A stretch of DNA of 64,000 bases from Metaphire vulgaris (lineage: Eukaryota > Annelida > Clitellata > Crassiclitellata > Megascolecidae): the NCBI GenBank assembly GCA_018105865.1, contig CM030834.1, positions 11,234,719-11,298,718 on the forward strand. Reading direction: 5' to 3'. Each line of letters opens with the position of its first letter. Within the stretch, counting starts at the first letter, position 1. Position numbers and translations under genes: made by a program. Below the pieces are notes generated by a model that was given only the letters and a program-made list of their open reading frames with translations, was not told the DNA's origin and searched no databases. This document shows, in pieces, positions 47,301 through 57,699 of this stretch.

Positions 47301-48435
47301 GTCAGTCGGGCTAGGTCATTCAATTCCAGAGATCAGCCAGAGTGGGAGTGGAGTAGCAGCAAGGCGGACTATGAAAAAACAGAGACGTGATTTTACTCTA
47401 TATTTGATAATACCACTAAGGATTTATTGCTGGACAAAAATCTCAATGAAAACTGTCTTAATTTCATAACGTACGCCTAGTCACTTACTTGCTTGCAAAA
47501 CAGCGTTCCCCTTGCGACCTTCCATCCACTTTGAATAATCTGCTGTCATTACTGGACATGCAATGTCACGCAGTCAAAGTAATAGTCACGAAAGCGCTAT
47601 TAAAGTACTGTAGATGTACAGTACTGTAGCGACTTAATCTTGCTGGGAATACGGTAGCGCTTTTAGGATCATTCCAATTTATATACAACTTGACATTTGT
47701 GATAACTGATGTATTGCAATTACCGGTACTTTGTGTCTTGGTATGCTATGGCCAGGGATATTTTTACACCCCCTAAATCCCCCACCCCCAATTGAGGTCG
47801 ACACCCTCAAATTTGGTAATATGACAATGGTATGCATACAGAATGCATACTAATTATCTCCGGACCCCCCCCCCAATTTGAGGTAAACACCCCCCAAATT
47901 CACACTCCTAGAAATATCCCTGGCTATGGCATACACGAATACACGAATATGGGTTGGGTCTACCCATGGGTTGGATTTGGTCAGAAATCGTCATGTGGTG
48001 GTGGATTGGGTTGGCTTAGGAAATTGCAATATATATTACTATGCATGGGATTGGGATTGGGTCAAGTAACCCTATTGTTTTCGTGGGTTGGGTTTGAATC
48101 GTGATTGATTGGGTTTTTAATAAAATGGGCCAGTGTCTTCTACGTCTGTGCTATGGTATACATGGTCGTCCACTCTCATTGCTAAGGGTCGGAGATATCA
48201 ATCCTATTGTGAATCTATAGTTATATATGGCCGTTGCATATAATTTATGAAATTTATCATACCAGATGACAAGAAGAGGAAGCTGCTTTGTTTTGTAGGT
48301 ATAAACGCGCACGAAGGTTTCGATGTGGGGAAGCAGGTGGGAATCGCGCTGACCATCTGCTTTTCGATTCTCGCCGTATTCACCCTCACCGTGAACTGCA
48401 TCAAAAAGAAATGCGTCAAGTCGAGCGTCCACTAG
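42145..48435 (+). CDS. 67-residue single-pass membrane microprotein, two exons
   Basis: Exon 1 is 42145-42211 and ends GAA A|GTAAGA; exon 2 is 48299-48435, entered after TTTGTTTTGTAG. The joined frame gives 67 residues. Residues 1-20 form a classic signal peptide (Lys3, then FIASLFVLCHLAM, with a TVTA|QE cleavage site). A 13-15 residue polar ectodomain follows (ESINAHEGFDVGK). A membrane helix spans about 36-55 (VGIALTICFSILAVFTL), and the cytoplasmic tail CIKKKCVKSSVH is basic with two Cys suitable for palmitoylation. Topology is type I. I recognise no family. Size and layout recall FXYD regulators of Na,K-ATPase, but the PFxYD and double-Gly signatures are absent. The second ATG at 42148 is an alternative start. 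A possible AATAAA lies near 49252. Evidence is the strong donor and acceptor, phase match, and coherent signal peptide plus anchor across a 6.1 kb intron. Confidence 0.78.
43153..43224. mobile_element. Tiny piggyBac-like MITE (72 bp)
   Basis: TTAA at 43149-43152 and 43225-43228. Ends CCCCTTTACTGGG and ACGCTTAAGGGG. It contains CGGATATATCCG, the same palindrome as the 4969-5166 element. Confidence 0.78.
43545..43630. repeat. Short tandem repeat, about 20-bp unit, three copies
   Basis: The unit GGGAGAATTACCCTTCCTCC occurs at about 43555, 43578 and 43605 with small changes. Confidence 0.85.
43886..43973. repeat. (AT)n microsatellite
   Basis: About 43 uninterrupted TA units. Confidence 0.98.
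44230..44345 (-). mobile_element. LINE 3' end with (ATG)n tail, minus strand
   Basis: On the minus strand AATGAGCTGGCAGAAAGCAA runs into about 22 GAT units (44246-44315). The same GAGCTGGCAGAAAGCAAC precedes the TGA tail at 60850-61092. Confidence 0.72.
44485..44592 (+). repeat. LINE-related fragment shared with 60700-60830
   Basis: Shares GAGAGCGGATATCCAATT, CACCTCGAT and GGAGAATATGAGGTTATGGA with the plus-strand LINE end at about 60720-60830, but lies opposite in orientation to the tail at 44230-44345. Confidence 0.6.
45454..45930 (+). other. Open frame entering an H1 MITE (unproven coding)
   Basis: A frame opens with an ATG at 45454 in CpG-rich DNA and runs about 53 codons to the MITE junction (MQSSYRQSLARRRSVLEASG at its start). 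It stays open through much of the MITE. No domain recognised. See the finding on this junction. Confidence 0.3.
45616..45930. mobile_element. hAT-type MITE, family H1
   Basis: CAGTGGCGTAGCCAGGATTT and CCCTTGGCTACGCCACTG ends. Flanks ACCAGGAT and ACCAGGGT agree 7/8. Shared internal motif at 45690-45711 and 45749-45772. Confidence 0.92.
46826..46917 (+). repeat. Dispersed repeat B, cut by an H4 MITE
   Basis: AAGTAAAATCTAGTGAATTT, ATAGTGCTTTCGAAAGC and AGTAGCTGCTTATTC. The element at 46918 is inserted at its 3' side. Confidence 0.7.
46918..47266. mobile_element. hAT-type MITE, family H4 (CAGGGCCGTCGAGAG)
   Basis: Left CAGGGCCGTCGAGAGG, right TCTCGGCGGGCCTG. Perfect duplication TCTACAGT (46910-46917, 47267-47274). 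Shared motif at 47105-47128 and 47169-47192. Confidence 0.92.
47753..47922. mobile_element. hAT-type MITE, family H3
   Basis: CAGGGATATTTTTACACCCC and TCCTAGAAATATCCCTG. Perfect duplication GCTATGGC (47745-47752, 47923-47930). Long imperfect palindrome with GTATGCATAC at its centre. Confidence 0.94.
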
Positions 48436-49260
48436 GAACGCCACCCCCCGATTCAGCCATCCGATGGCGCACGCCGCCCAGTGGTGACACTCACACTGAT
48501 CAAACACGCCTACTGTTCCTTCCCTTTTGATGAAAATCACTAAAGTTTAGTTCATCTGCGATGTACCACTTAAAAATGTGCTTTGTAGGCAGTAGGCCTA
48601 TTTTAAGATGTTAATTAGTCTGTTTTTAGATGTAGAGATATCTTTTCTTATTTTACCCGAGTGTTTACTGTACTAGAATTTTTAAATCCGCTCATTTGTT
48701 TCAATTCCATTCGAAGCATAAAACAGTTTGTTTGGAAAAAGAGTTTCGATATTTGAAATTCTTGATGTGAAGAGACTGAAGATCGTATATTATGTGAGCG
48801 TGTTTTATAAATGGATAGACGCGCATTCTTTAGATTGCGTTCATTAGTGTAGGGCCTACTACGATTTTTTCTGACGATCAGTGTCACATTTGGGCTACCT
48901 TGGAACATTCGAAATAACTTGAAATATAATTCAACAGATGCAGTTTGAAGACATCGTATTTGATAAAAAGATTTAAAATAATTATTAAATATATTTTCTG
49001 TATGATCAATCGCCGTTTGGTTACCTGCTATTTGTTTCCTTTCTATAAGCCTGAACTTTCCGTGTCTCAGATGGCAATGGGTCACTCAAAATGACCAATT
49101 GAGCCACTGACCAATGACAATTGGTCATGCCAATTAAATGTCTACAGTGTACAGTGTACAATTTTTCAAAGCCGTTAAGCCATGTCAAAAACTAACGTTG
49201 AAATAACAATAGAACATAAAATACTTAACTACCCAACGATTAAATACCACATAATAAATC
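48436..49260 (+). other. Probable 3' UTR of the microprotein gene
   Basis: AT-richer sequence after the stop codon without other genes. ATAATAAATC at about 49250-49259 contains AATAAA. A short hairpin of TGACCAATTG and CAATTGGTCA lies at about 49092-49127. Confidence 0.45.
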
Positions 49261-49457
49261 GGTACAAACTTTGATTAACACCTAAAGGAATCAAGTGTTA
49301 CTGTACATCGTTACATTTCATTCGATACAAAGATTGCATTGCTGGACTGCACCCGCAGTCTTAAAAATTTCATGGGTCAAGACCTATTGACCCGTCAAAC
49401 ATCGGGTATTGATGGTCCATTGCCACCATCGCTGTTGTACGTTGTTCTGTTCATTTG

Positions 49458-49600
49458 CAGGGGCGTAGCGGCGGGGGTATATCGGTATATATACCCCCAA
49501 ATCAGTCTACCTTAACGTTTTTTTACGTGGTTTATAGTTAAGATTATACCCACCCAAAATATTTATACCCTCCCAAATCAAATTCCTGGCTACGCCTCTG
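49458..49600. mobile_element. hAT-type MITE, family H1 variant (CAGGGGCGTAGC)
   Basis: Ends CAGGGGCGTAGCGGCGG and TTCCTGGCTACGCCTCTG. Perfect duplication TTCATTTG (49450-49457, 49601-49608). The interior TATATCGGTATATATACCCC also occurs near 60210, where the right end is lost. Confidence 0.93.
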
Positions 49601-50116
49601 TTCATTTGTTGTGGTAGGAATCCTTGACGTTGTGCAGATTTACACGTGTTTAGTTTAGTTTAGTTTCTTTCCTTGATAAAAAAGGACGACTCACAAAACG
49701 CGTTTAAACGACTCCATTGCTTTTGAGTACTGTAGTCTTTCCATGTCTTTAATCACATAAATACTCCAAGCCAGCGTAAAGTTGTGATGAAGCCATAATA
49801 ATTAAATGCGCTTTGTTTCTTTCAGCGAGCAAGCTTACGTGTTAGTAAGATAGAAACGTTGCTTTCAAGAATAGTCTTACACTAATACGCCTCCATTAGC
49901 AATAATTGTAATACTCCGCACTGCAGACGTAACCTTCGTAGCGTTTCAAGATGTAATTCAAATGATATTACACAACGGACATCCATTTTTTATCCGGTCT
50001 ACCGTCTACGTAAACAAGTATTACGATAAAAGTGACGGTGGTTACTCAGCTAATCGTTCAATCTCGGTGACAACCATGACTTGACGACCAATGACGTGTG
50101 GTGTCATTATTTTGAC

Positions 50117-50896
50117 CAGTGTTTCCCAAACTGTGGGTCGTAGGGCTCAGTCTAATGGGTCGCGGTATAATGCGAAATTAGATTCAAAAGTGTCATGTTC
50201 TAACCATTACCACAATGTCACAGCCTTGAAAGTTAAAAGTAGGCTTAGGTTTTAAGAAATTTATATGCCTGCCATCCTCCATATACGGCTTATATTAAAA
50301 TGATTAGTGTTTTATCCAACGTTTGTCGACAACAAGTTTGCAGGGTCGCGGCATGTTACAAAGCCGCTTAAGTGAGTCGCACAGTTCCAAATAGTTTGGG
50401 AAACCTTAGTTTATAGTACTTTCGAAAATTAATCTTATTTGGCAATAACGCAAAGAATGCATATTCCGACCATTTTACTCTGTAACTCCACTAACAATAG
50501 ATAATATAATATCTGTTGAGATGGTTTCACAGCTGCACCTAGCGGTTAACCGATTTTGCCATACTCATAGGACTTTCAAGACACGTAACAAAGGTATCTT
50601 CATGGCAAACTTCTAAAAAAGATAATTTTTAAGAAATTTCAATATCTATTTCTCTCCCCTTGTTTTATTTGAGAAAAATAAGAATAATTCTACGAAATAT
50701 ATTTGCCATATTTTGATTCAAATTGAATCAGAACTTTTGTTATGTCATTTATTCAAAACTCAGAAGATTCTTTTCAACTAACGTTCGCCAGACGGCGTAA
50801 TGCATTAAAAAATCATGCTTTAATTTGGGTCGCGGCACGCTGACAAGTCAAAGCCGCTGAAGTGGGCCGCGGTTCCAAAATGTTTGGGAAACCCTG
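50117..50896. mobile_element. Charlie-like hAT element, possibly two right ends
   Basis: Left CAGTGTTTCCCAAACTGTGG, right AATGTTTGGGAAACCCTG. Flanks ATTTTGAC and GTTTAGAC agree 6/8. A second right-end-like sequence (AGTTTGGGAAACCTTAG) at 50391-50407 suggests internal rearrangement. GGGTCGCGGCA occurs in both. No transposase frame. Confidence 0.8.
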
Positions 50897-50904
50897 GTTT
50901 AGAC

Positions 50905-51140
50905 CAGTTATGGAAGGAGGAAGCATGACAGGAAAAAGACGAAAGGCAGCCCGAGCAGGATGCTATTGGACTAGAATCTAGATAATGAAGACAGAAGCAC
51001 AGTGTCACAAAACCTACGCAGAAATCAATGAAGAGACACGGCACATGTAGAGAGGAATGGAAACAATAGGGCCATGAACCTGTCTCCGGACAGAGAACCT
51101 TGTGATGATGATGATGATGACGACGACGACGACGACGACT
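50905..51140 (+). mobile_element. LINE 3' end relic with TGA/CGA tail
   Basis: Broken frames contain DQLWKEEA and HGTCREEWKQ-like blocks, as in LINE C-termini. CTTGTGATGATGATGATGAT then (GAC)n follows at about 51100-51139. Confidence 0.6.
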
Positions 51141-51701
51141 GCTTTCATTTCCTCTTCTTCCTTTTAACTGTGCACACGTCTGAAAGTAAATAAAATTTCG
51201 GCGCCGAGAGCATCACTCGACGACGACGACAGCAGTATCGCAAGCAAAACCAGACGACGGACTTTACTCCGGTCTCCCTTGGAGGAGCGTGCAAATGACC
51301 CTTGATGTCTCCATGACCTTGGACACAACACGCGACGTCGCTATAGAAATTGCTTGAGAAAGCAGGCCAACGAATTTAACCAATTAGACGAATGACACCG
51401 ACGAAGATCAAATGGCCGAAGAGCACGCTTTCCTATCTGAAGATGCATATGACTGTGTCGTTATTGTAATTACCCGGAAGTCTGGCTTACGTCTGAAATC
51501 GGAGTTTTATAGAATTTGACCGTCTAATCAAGGGGTCTCCAAAGTACGGCTCGTGGGCCGGATACAGCCCGCCGATGCCTTTAATCCGGAGACCCATATG
51601 ATCTAATCCTCTGATAGTGGTCTTGCGGCTGGCACTGACATTGCGCATCCTAATAAAGCTCATTGTGGCTAACTGGTTACTACTGTAACCATGAGAAAGA
51701 G

Positions 51702-51705
<4 letters not shown>

Positions 51706-51754
<49 letters not shown>
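51706..51754. repeat. (GA)n microsatellite
   Basis: About 24 AG units. Confidence 0.97.
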
Positions 51755-51755
<1 letters not shown>

Positions 51756-52627
51756 CAGACACGACCGACTTCTATAGCGTCGTTTGTCTGTGTGAAAGCC
51801 ACTAGAGGGGGGCTAACTCGTTGGCTGGATTTTCTCATTTTTAATTTGATGAACTTCAAAAAACTTTCAGATGCAAAATTCATGGGAGGGGGCGCCACAA
51901 GCCAAACATTATGTGGGTCAACATGGCAAGTTGCCATTTAGCAACATGAATAAGGCTAATTCAATTCCCTTGCCCCATGAAAAAAGTTACATGGTTATAT
52001 GAATAGGCCTATAACAATTTCGAGAGGTCTTCCACAATATGTGACACCTCAATTATATATTGCAATATTATGCCAATATATTGCGGATTTGCGGTTATTA
52101 GTTCCACAAAACATTGTAATTTGCCAATTGAAATTGGGTGGGTCAAACACACTGTGGCCCATTGGACCTAAATATTGGGTAAGCCATGGCCCACCTGGCG
52201 CCCGCCCTGTTGCGCCCCCATGCAAATTCGCGTTATAATACTAATACTTATGTTCTTAGTTCCAATAAGTTTTGCGTTCTACCAATGTCTACAGTTCGTC
52301 TGCGTCGCCCAACACTTTTTGCAAATAAAGATCAGATTTTACAACATAATGTTTGCGCCACGTCTGACTGTCCTCTTTGGCGTTCCAAACCCGACTTCCT
52401 TCTTCCATCTTCGCCATCCGACTGCCACGAACTCTTGGACTATAGTTTCCTGATATCTTCCTGACTCTGTGTTTTCAGCGCGTCGCCCTGCTGTCTGTCA
52501 GCCTTGAGTCCCCGTTCATCAGCCTACTGTACACGGGACACCCTGGGCCACAAGGTGACACATAAGTTCTTTGTGTCAAAACAATAATTATTCAACTGCT
52601 TTTCCAGGCACGATCGCTGTCGCGGTT

Positions 52628-52972
52628 CAGTGGCGTATACAGCGTGCACTTGTGCCGCCCATGGATCCTGGAAAAAATGCCGCCCCAATTTGCTCTTACT
52701 ATAGTTGAGAAGCAAAAAAGGTCGTCGTCGCTGATTTTGCGCCCCTTCGCTAAACCTCCTCAACACAACCCGACAAGCAAAAAAGGTCGTCGTCACTGAA
52801 TTTGCCGCCCCTTCTACATTTTGCCGCCCTCTTCGCCTTCGCCAAAAGCTCTTCAATAATCCTACAAACACAAAAAAGGTCGCTTCCAAAATTTGCCGCT
52901 CCCATCATGTGTGCCGCCCATGGCTAGAGCCATAGTAGCCACTAGCCATTGGGACGCTATACGCCTCTGCAG
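52628..52972. mobile_element. hAT-type MITE, family H8
   Basis: Left CAGTGGCGTATACAGCGTGC, right CATTGGGACGCTATACGCCT ending CTG. TCGCGGTT occurs just before the left end (52620-52627) and at 52973-52980, three bases beyond the right CTG. The shared motif occurs three times (52707-52733, 52770-52797, 52865-52882). Confidence 0.85.
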
Positions 52973-53506
52973 TCGCGGTTCCCTGCATCTGATCAGTCGT
53001 CGGCTTTCCGCTTGCCGCGATGCTTAAAAGTATTCGACCAGAATGTAAAAACAGAAAGGTTTTCTTCATTATAAACATGGTTTTCAATTCACAGCATAAA
53101 TTTAGAAATTGTTACTATAGGCCTACATTTATATACCACTATTTCTGTGCTTAACGGGCTTTCATGCTAGCAAATCTGTCTTTTAGTTCGGTGGCGTCTA
53201 AATATAGGTGGCTCTGGGCTACATCTCACGGTTTCACATTAATGTATTGACAAATTTTATTCAATGTGAGCTTCTGGCTGAACATAACATCAGCAACACC
53301 TTTAAACCAATCGCGCCAGCAGTATTACTGCTTATGCCTGTTTGTTGCTCTGGGCAACAGCAGAAACGCCAGGCACATGTAAACAGGTTGCACTCTCTGT
53401 ATAGGCGTTTCGCGTCATGGGCGACGAAGATAGAGAGTACTCAAGCTTAAAAACCACACGATCGCTATTCCCACAACAGTTCAATTCAGCCATGCGCACA
53501 CACATA

Positions 53507-53510
<4 letters not shown>

Positions 53511-53571
<61 letters not shown>

Positions 53572-53572
53572 G
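53511..53572. repeat. (CT)n-(CA)n microsatellite
   Basis: About 19 CT units followed by about 11 CA units. Confidence 0.97.
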
Positions 53573-54469
53573 CACGCACAGAACAAACAATATGTAATAT
53601 GGGTAGGCCTATAGTGAGTAACGTTGATGGTAGCCTACTATGCCTCTGCCTTAGGAACGCTGTTTAACGTACAATCTGTGTTGCCTTAGCAATAATTATC
53701 AAGCAACCAGAGGCCACAGTTTCTATGTAACACTGTTCAATGATAGGGCATTCAGTGCAAGACAACGCAAACTACAGTGCCAACATCCACTGTACGACAG
53801 TTTAATTGAACTTACCACTACCAGGAGTTCTGCATATTCTCTTTCATATTCGTAGCTTTTCTTTTAAAATTAACCTGTTCAATTAGAGAACATCAATAGC
53901 GAAAATGTCTAGTTTATGTTAAAGTTAGAACCTCTCTTCATGGTTCCATATTAATGCATTATGTCTGTAAAGATATAGAATCGTAGGCTTCTATAGTAGG
54001 CCTACAACACACTGGGTGCAAAGGGTCCGCTGAAAACGCAAAAATTATTACTAATTTAAAATAAAAATAAAAATAAAATAAAAATAAAAATAAAAATTAT
54101 TATTAATTTATAAATTACAAGTCTAAATGAAAGAGAAATCGATGCTCGACCTATGGTCAATGTAGGCCTACCTGTATGTTAGAAAACTACATTGCTTGTC
54201 GTTAAACAGGACTACTAAAATAGTTTTTTGGAGGGATGAAAGTAGACCTTTCACATTGTATCGGACCTATCGGTGCTCCTGCATGCATAATATATAATCA
54301 AAACTAGGTCTACATATAGTCATGTTACCTATTGATAGGAAAATCTAGAACTATGAATCGATTGAATTTTAAAATGAGAAACTGAAATGTAGGACTTTTA
54401 CAGTACAAGTGACATAAAGGCTGGTAGTCGATTTCGTTGCTAATGGTGTTTAACATCTGCAGTGACGTG

Positions 54470-54679
54470 CATGGGCGCCCACACATTGGGGCAAGAGGGG
54501 GCACTTGCCCCTGGAAAATGCAAATACCAATATTTCACACTGAAATGTGAAAACCTTGCTAAAATATTAACTGTGACCATTGTGCTAAAATGTGTTTCAC
54601 CCCTCCTGGAAAAATTCACGCGGCGTAACCGTGGCCATTGTGTTTTGCCCTCCTGGAAAAATTTCTGTTGGCGCCCATG
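54470..54679. mobile_element. hAT-type MITE, family H6 (CATGGGCGCCCAC)
   Basis: Ends CATGGGCGCCCAC and GTTGGCGCCCATG. Flanks GTGACGTG and ATGACGTG agree 7/8. The interior contains tandem CCTCCTGGAAAAATT words. Confidence 0.87.
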
Positions 54680-55460
54680 ATGACGTGGAAGTTGAGCTTA
54701 GTTAAGGATAAAAATGTCTTCGAATGTACAGTAATTCTAGGACATTCTCGTTCACTATTTAATAAAGTTGAGACGAGTTTTCGTTACGTTGTTCGTCATT
54801 CGCCTCAGGGATTTTTTCATGCACCCCCAGCAGGAGGCTACAGCCCGCGGTTTGTGACAAACACCCATGCTCCTGCACCCCCTACCAGGGTTGGTGTTGG
54901 CTATCAGCCTATCACTAAAACAGACTGGCGTTGAAACTATTAATTTAAAATTCTAAAATGTCATCTATTTTCGGATTGACTCATGTATAGCCTAGTCATG
55001 GTCGACGTCATCCTACTGGGGGTTGTTTTTGGTATTCGCCATTCATTGTCGTGATTATCTTTGGAAATTTTAGAATTTCGATGATTCGGCGGAGTCGTGC
55101 AGTGCATTGCATTTCATTGAAACCCCATGCAATTATAGGACACTCCCCCACCGAACGCAATTTTCTGCGTGGGAAAATGTCCGATTCACCACCTATCTTC
55201 AAAATGGAATTATGGCATAGTGCAGTCCCTGAAATTCCGGTTACTCTTCAGTCAATGTCCAGAATATTCATTCTAAGATAACTTAAACAGCAAAAATCCC
55301 ATGTAAGATTAGTCAAAAAAATTTGCGGAGAGTTAAGTGACGTCTTGCGCATAATCTTGGAAAATAGTCTTGGAAAATTTCATGCCGAAAATTCTTTCAG
55401 CAGTGAAAATCTGATCACACAAGTATTTATAAACAACTTCTGTTATATTTTGGTGCTATT

Positions 55461-55640
55461 CACTGTTTTATCCGGACTCCAGTTCTTAAGGGGGGGGGCG
55501 GAAGATTGACTTGGTTGGAGGGGAAGAGGCACAGTTCAATGCAAAAAATTTTAGTGCTCGGATATTTTTTGAGGGGGGAGGGATTTTTAGGTTTTGGGGC
55601 GGGAGGATCTCCCCTCCTAACAGGCCTGTATAAAACACTG
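55461..55640. mobile_element. hAT-type MITE, family H5
   Basis: CACTGTTTTATCCGGACTCC and GCCTGTATAAAACACTG. Perfect duplication GTGCTATT (55453-55460, 55641-55648). Confidence 0.92.
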
Positions 55641-56207
55641 GTGCTATTAATGTGAGCCGCGTTGATTCTAGTTATGCTGCTGTATGTCTACGACATGCTA
55701 AGTCGCGTGTTGCTGTCATGGCAAATACCAGATCAACAGTTCGTTTTCTTCGGTATGAGAAGTGTTTTGCTGCAGCGTCTTTATTTAGACGCTGTCCTCC
55801 GAATGAAAGCGTCGAGTCCAGCGGTTCTCACCAACCTACGCTGCAAACACACACACACACGCACACACGCTTGAACAAACGCACTGACCAACACAAGTTC
55901 AGAGCGACAAGAGGCGAATTGGAATACAAAAATTGTCTGGATATTTATGTTAAAAAAACGAAACGACATTTGTTATATAATTGAGATCGATTGAAGCAAA
56001 CGCCGTACCCTCGAAGGTGAGTGCGACCTTTGAAGAGCATTAGTTCCATCATCTTTAATAGACTTGATTGGCATGGAGTAGAGCTAATTAAACCATTTAT
56101 GCCAAGAATTCATCCTTAATATTTGCCTTGGCAAGTTGATATAACGATGCTAATTAGCCCAATTAATTTTAAAGTTAGTTGACTGACCACTGAACTGCTA
56201 TTTTATT

Positions 56208-56491
56208 CAGTGGCGTAGCCAAGGGGAGTTGGGGTTAAAACCCCTCTTGGCTGCCGAAAACAAAATATTTCTAATGAGTTTCCATGCATTTTTAATTTTT
56301 TGACGCGATTTTGGGTGTCAAACCACCCTTGGCTATAGAGTGTAACGGTTGAAGAGGTGAGGACTTTTTTTGCTTGTCAGGAGAAAAAATAGAGATGATA
56401 ACGCCTTTTTGCTTGTCAAGATTTTTCCAAAGTTGGTCACGGTCAAAACCAAAAACTAAACCCCCTTCTGGAAATCCTGGCTGCGCCACTG
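56208..56491. mobile_element. hAT-type MITE, family H1
   Basis: CAGTGGCGTAGCCAAGGGGA and TCCTGGCTGCGCCACTG. Flanks ATTTTATT and ATCTAATT agree 6/8. Shared motif at 56360-56381 and 56401-56420. Confidence 0.9.
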
Positions 56492-57699
56492 ATCTAATTA
56501 ATCTCACGTTATTATAACTCTAGGTCCAAGCTCCTGCGCATTAGGCCTGCATACGTGGTTTGTTAGGTCTTCTAATTTAATAATAACACGCGCTAATGCA
56601 TTTTTATCTACAAATTCATAATTAAACTCCTATTAGCCTACCAACGTTAGGCCTATCAGGCTATCAAGCATACAAAATTAAAGCAAATTTCAATGACAAT
56701 AACCATTTCTGATTTTTAAACCAAATTATTGCAGTAGCAACACTTTTGACAATGCATTTCCACTTCAGTTCAATTTCGCAACCTCAGAAAATCTTTCGCT
56801 TCAGTCCTGCAATCAGTCTGGAAATAAGTAGCGTAAATTTTCTTGCCACGGCCTCCAATCAGTTAACATTCATTTTAGTTATGCTGTAGGGCTACGATTT
56901 GATCCTACTGAACCCACCAGTTATAATGTTGTAGGCCTATTATAGTTATGGCAAATTACATAGGGCTTAATGATGCCTTAATCGAATAGACCCATAGACC
57001 CCTAAGCTTAATTGCAATGTAATAGCGCAGATAACGTCTCTTCTACAAGTCAATTTCTGTGAAGTTTCCCTTTGCGAATACTGACTCATTTCTGATAGAT
57101 CTTATGCTGAAATACTGTCTTCATATACTGTAGGGAGTGTAGGCTATAAGTGTACCAGACAAATTATCACAGACAGACTACAAATCGGTTTTAGTAATGA
57201 GGTTCCCTAACCGAAAATTCGCCCCATCACAATTTCGAAAAATTACAACTTTGGCAGAAATTTTCGGCATAGCTTAATACGTAAGATTGCTCATCTGGGT
57301 AAAATTTGACCGCGCTAGGCTGTGAAAATAGACAAAACAGACTGTAAATGACAAGGTTTTGCAATAGTTCAAGCATGCATCTGTAAATTTGTAGGGATTG
57401 TTAGATAAATGGCTGAAATTGCGTGATATTATCGCCGTAGGCCTATTACAGTTGCTGACATATTTGCGTACAATTATGCCTACTATTGGTGTTTTGATTG
57501 CAGAAAGTAGATTTCAGACGACTGCATATGTCGGGCCTTGTGTTTAACTGACAAAGACATTGTATCAAGAAGCAGAAATTCGAAAAATTCGTCATTAAGA
57601 CACGAACTTTGAAATTGGAATTGGAGAACTGGCAAAACTAAAGCTCCCGTCATAAGAGAACCTCTCGATTTCAAACGAAAAAACGTAGAAGACGGCGTC
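56492..57699. other. Intergenic and 5' flank of the coiled-coil gene
   Basis: No gene or transposon end was recognised in 56492-57480. TTTTGATTGCAG at about 57490-57501 is a plausible splice acceptor, so 57502-57699 may be a 5' UTR exon directly preceding the ATG. Confidence 0.45.

Noticed and set aside
48151..48540. 129-residue minus-strand open frame
   Set aside because: It overlaps exon 2 of the microprotein gene on the opposite strand; the plus-strand reading has splice sites, a helix and a coherent tail.
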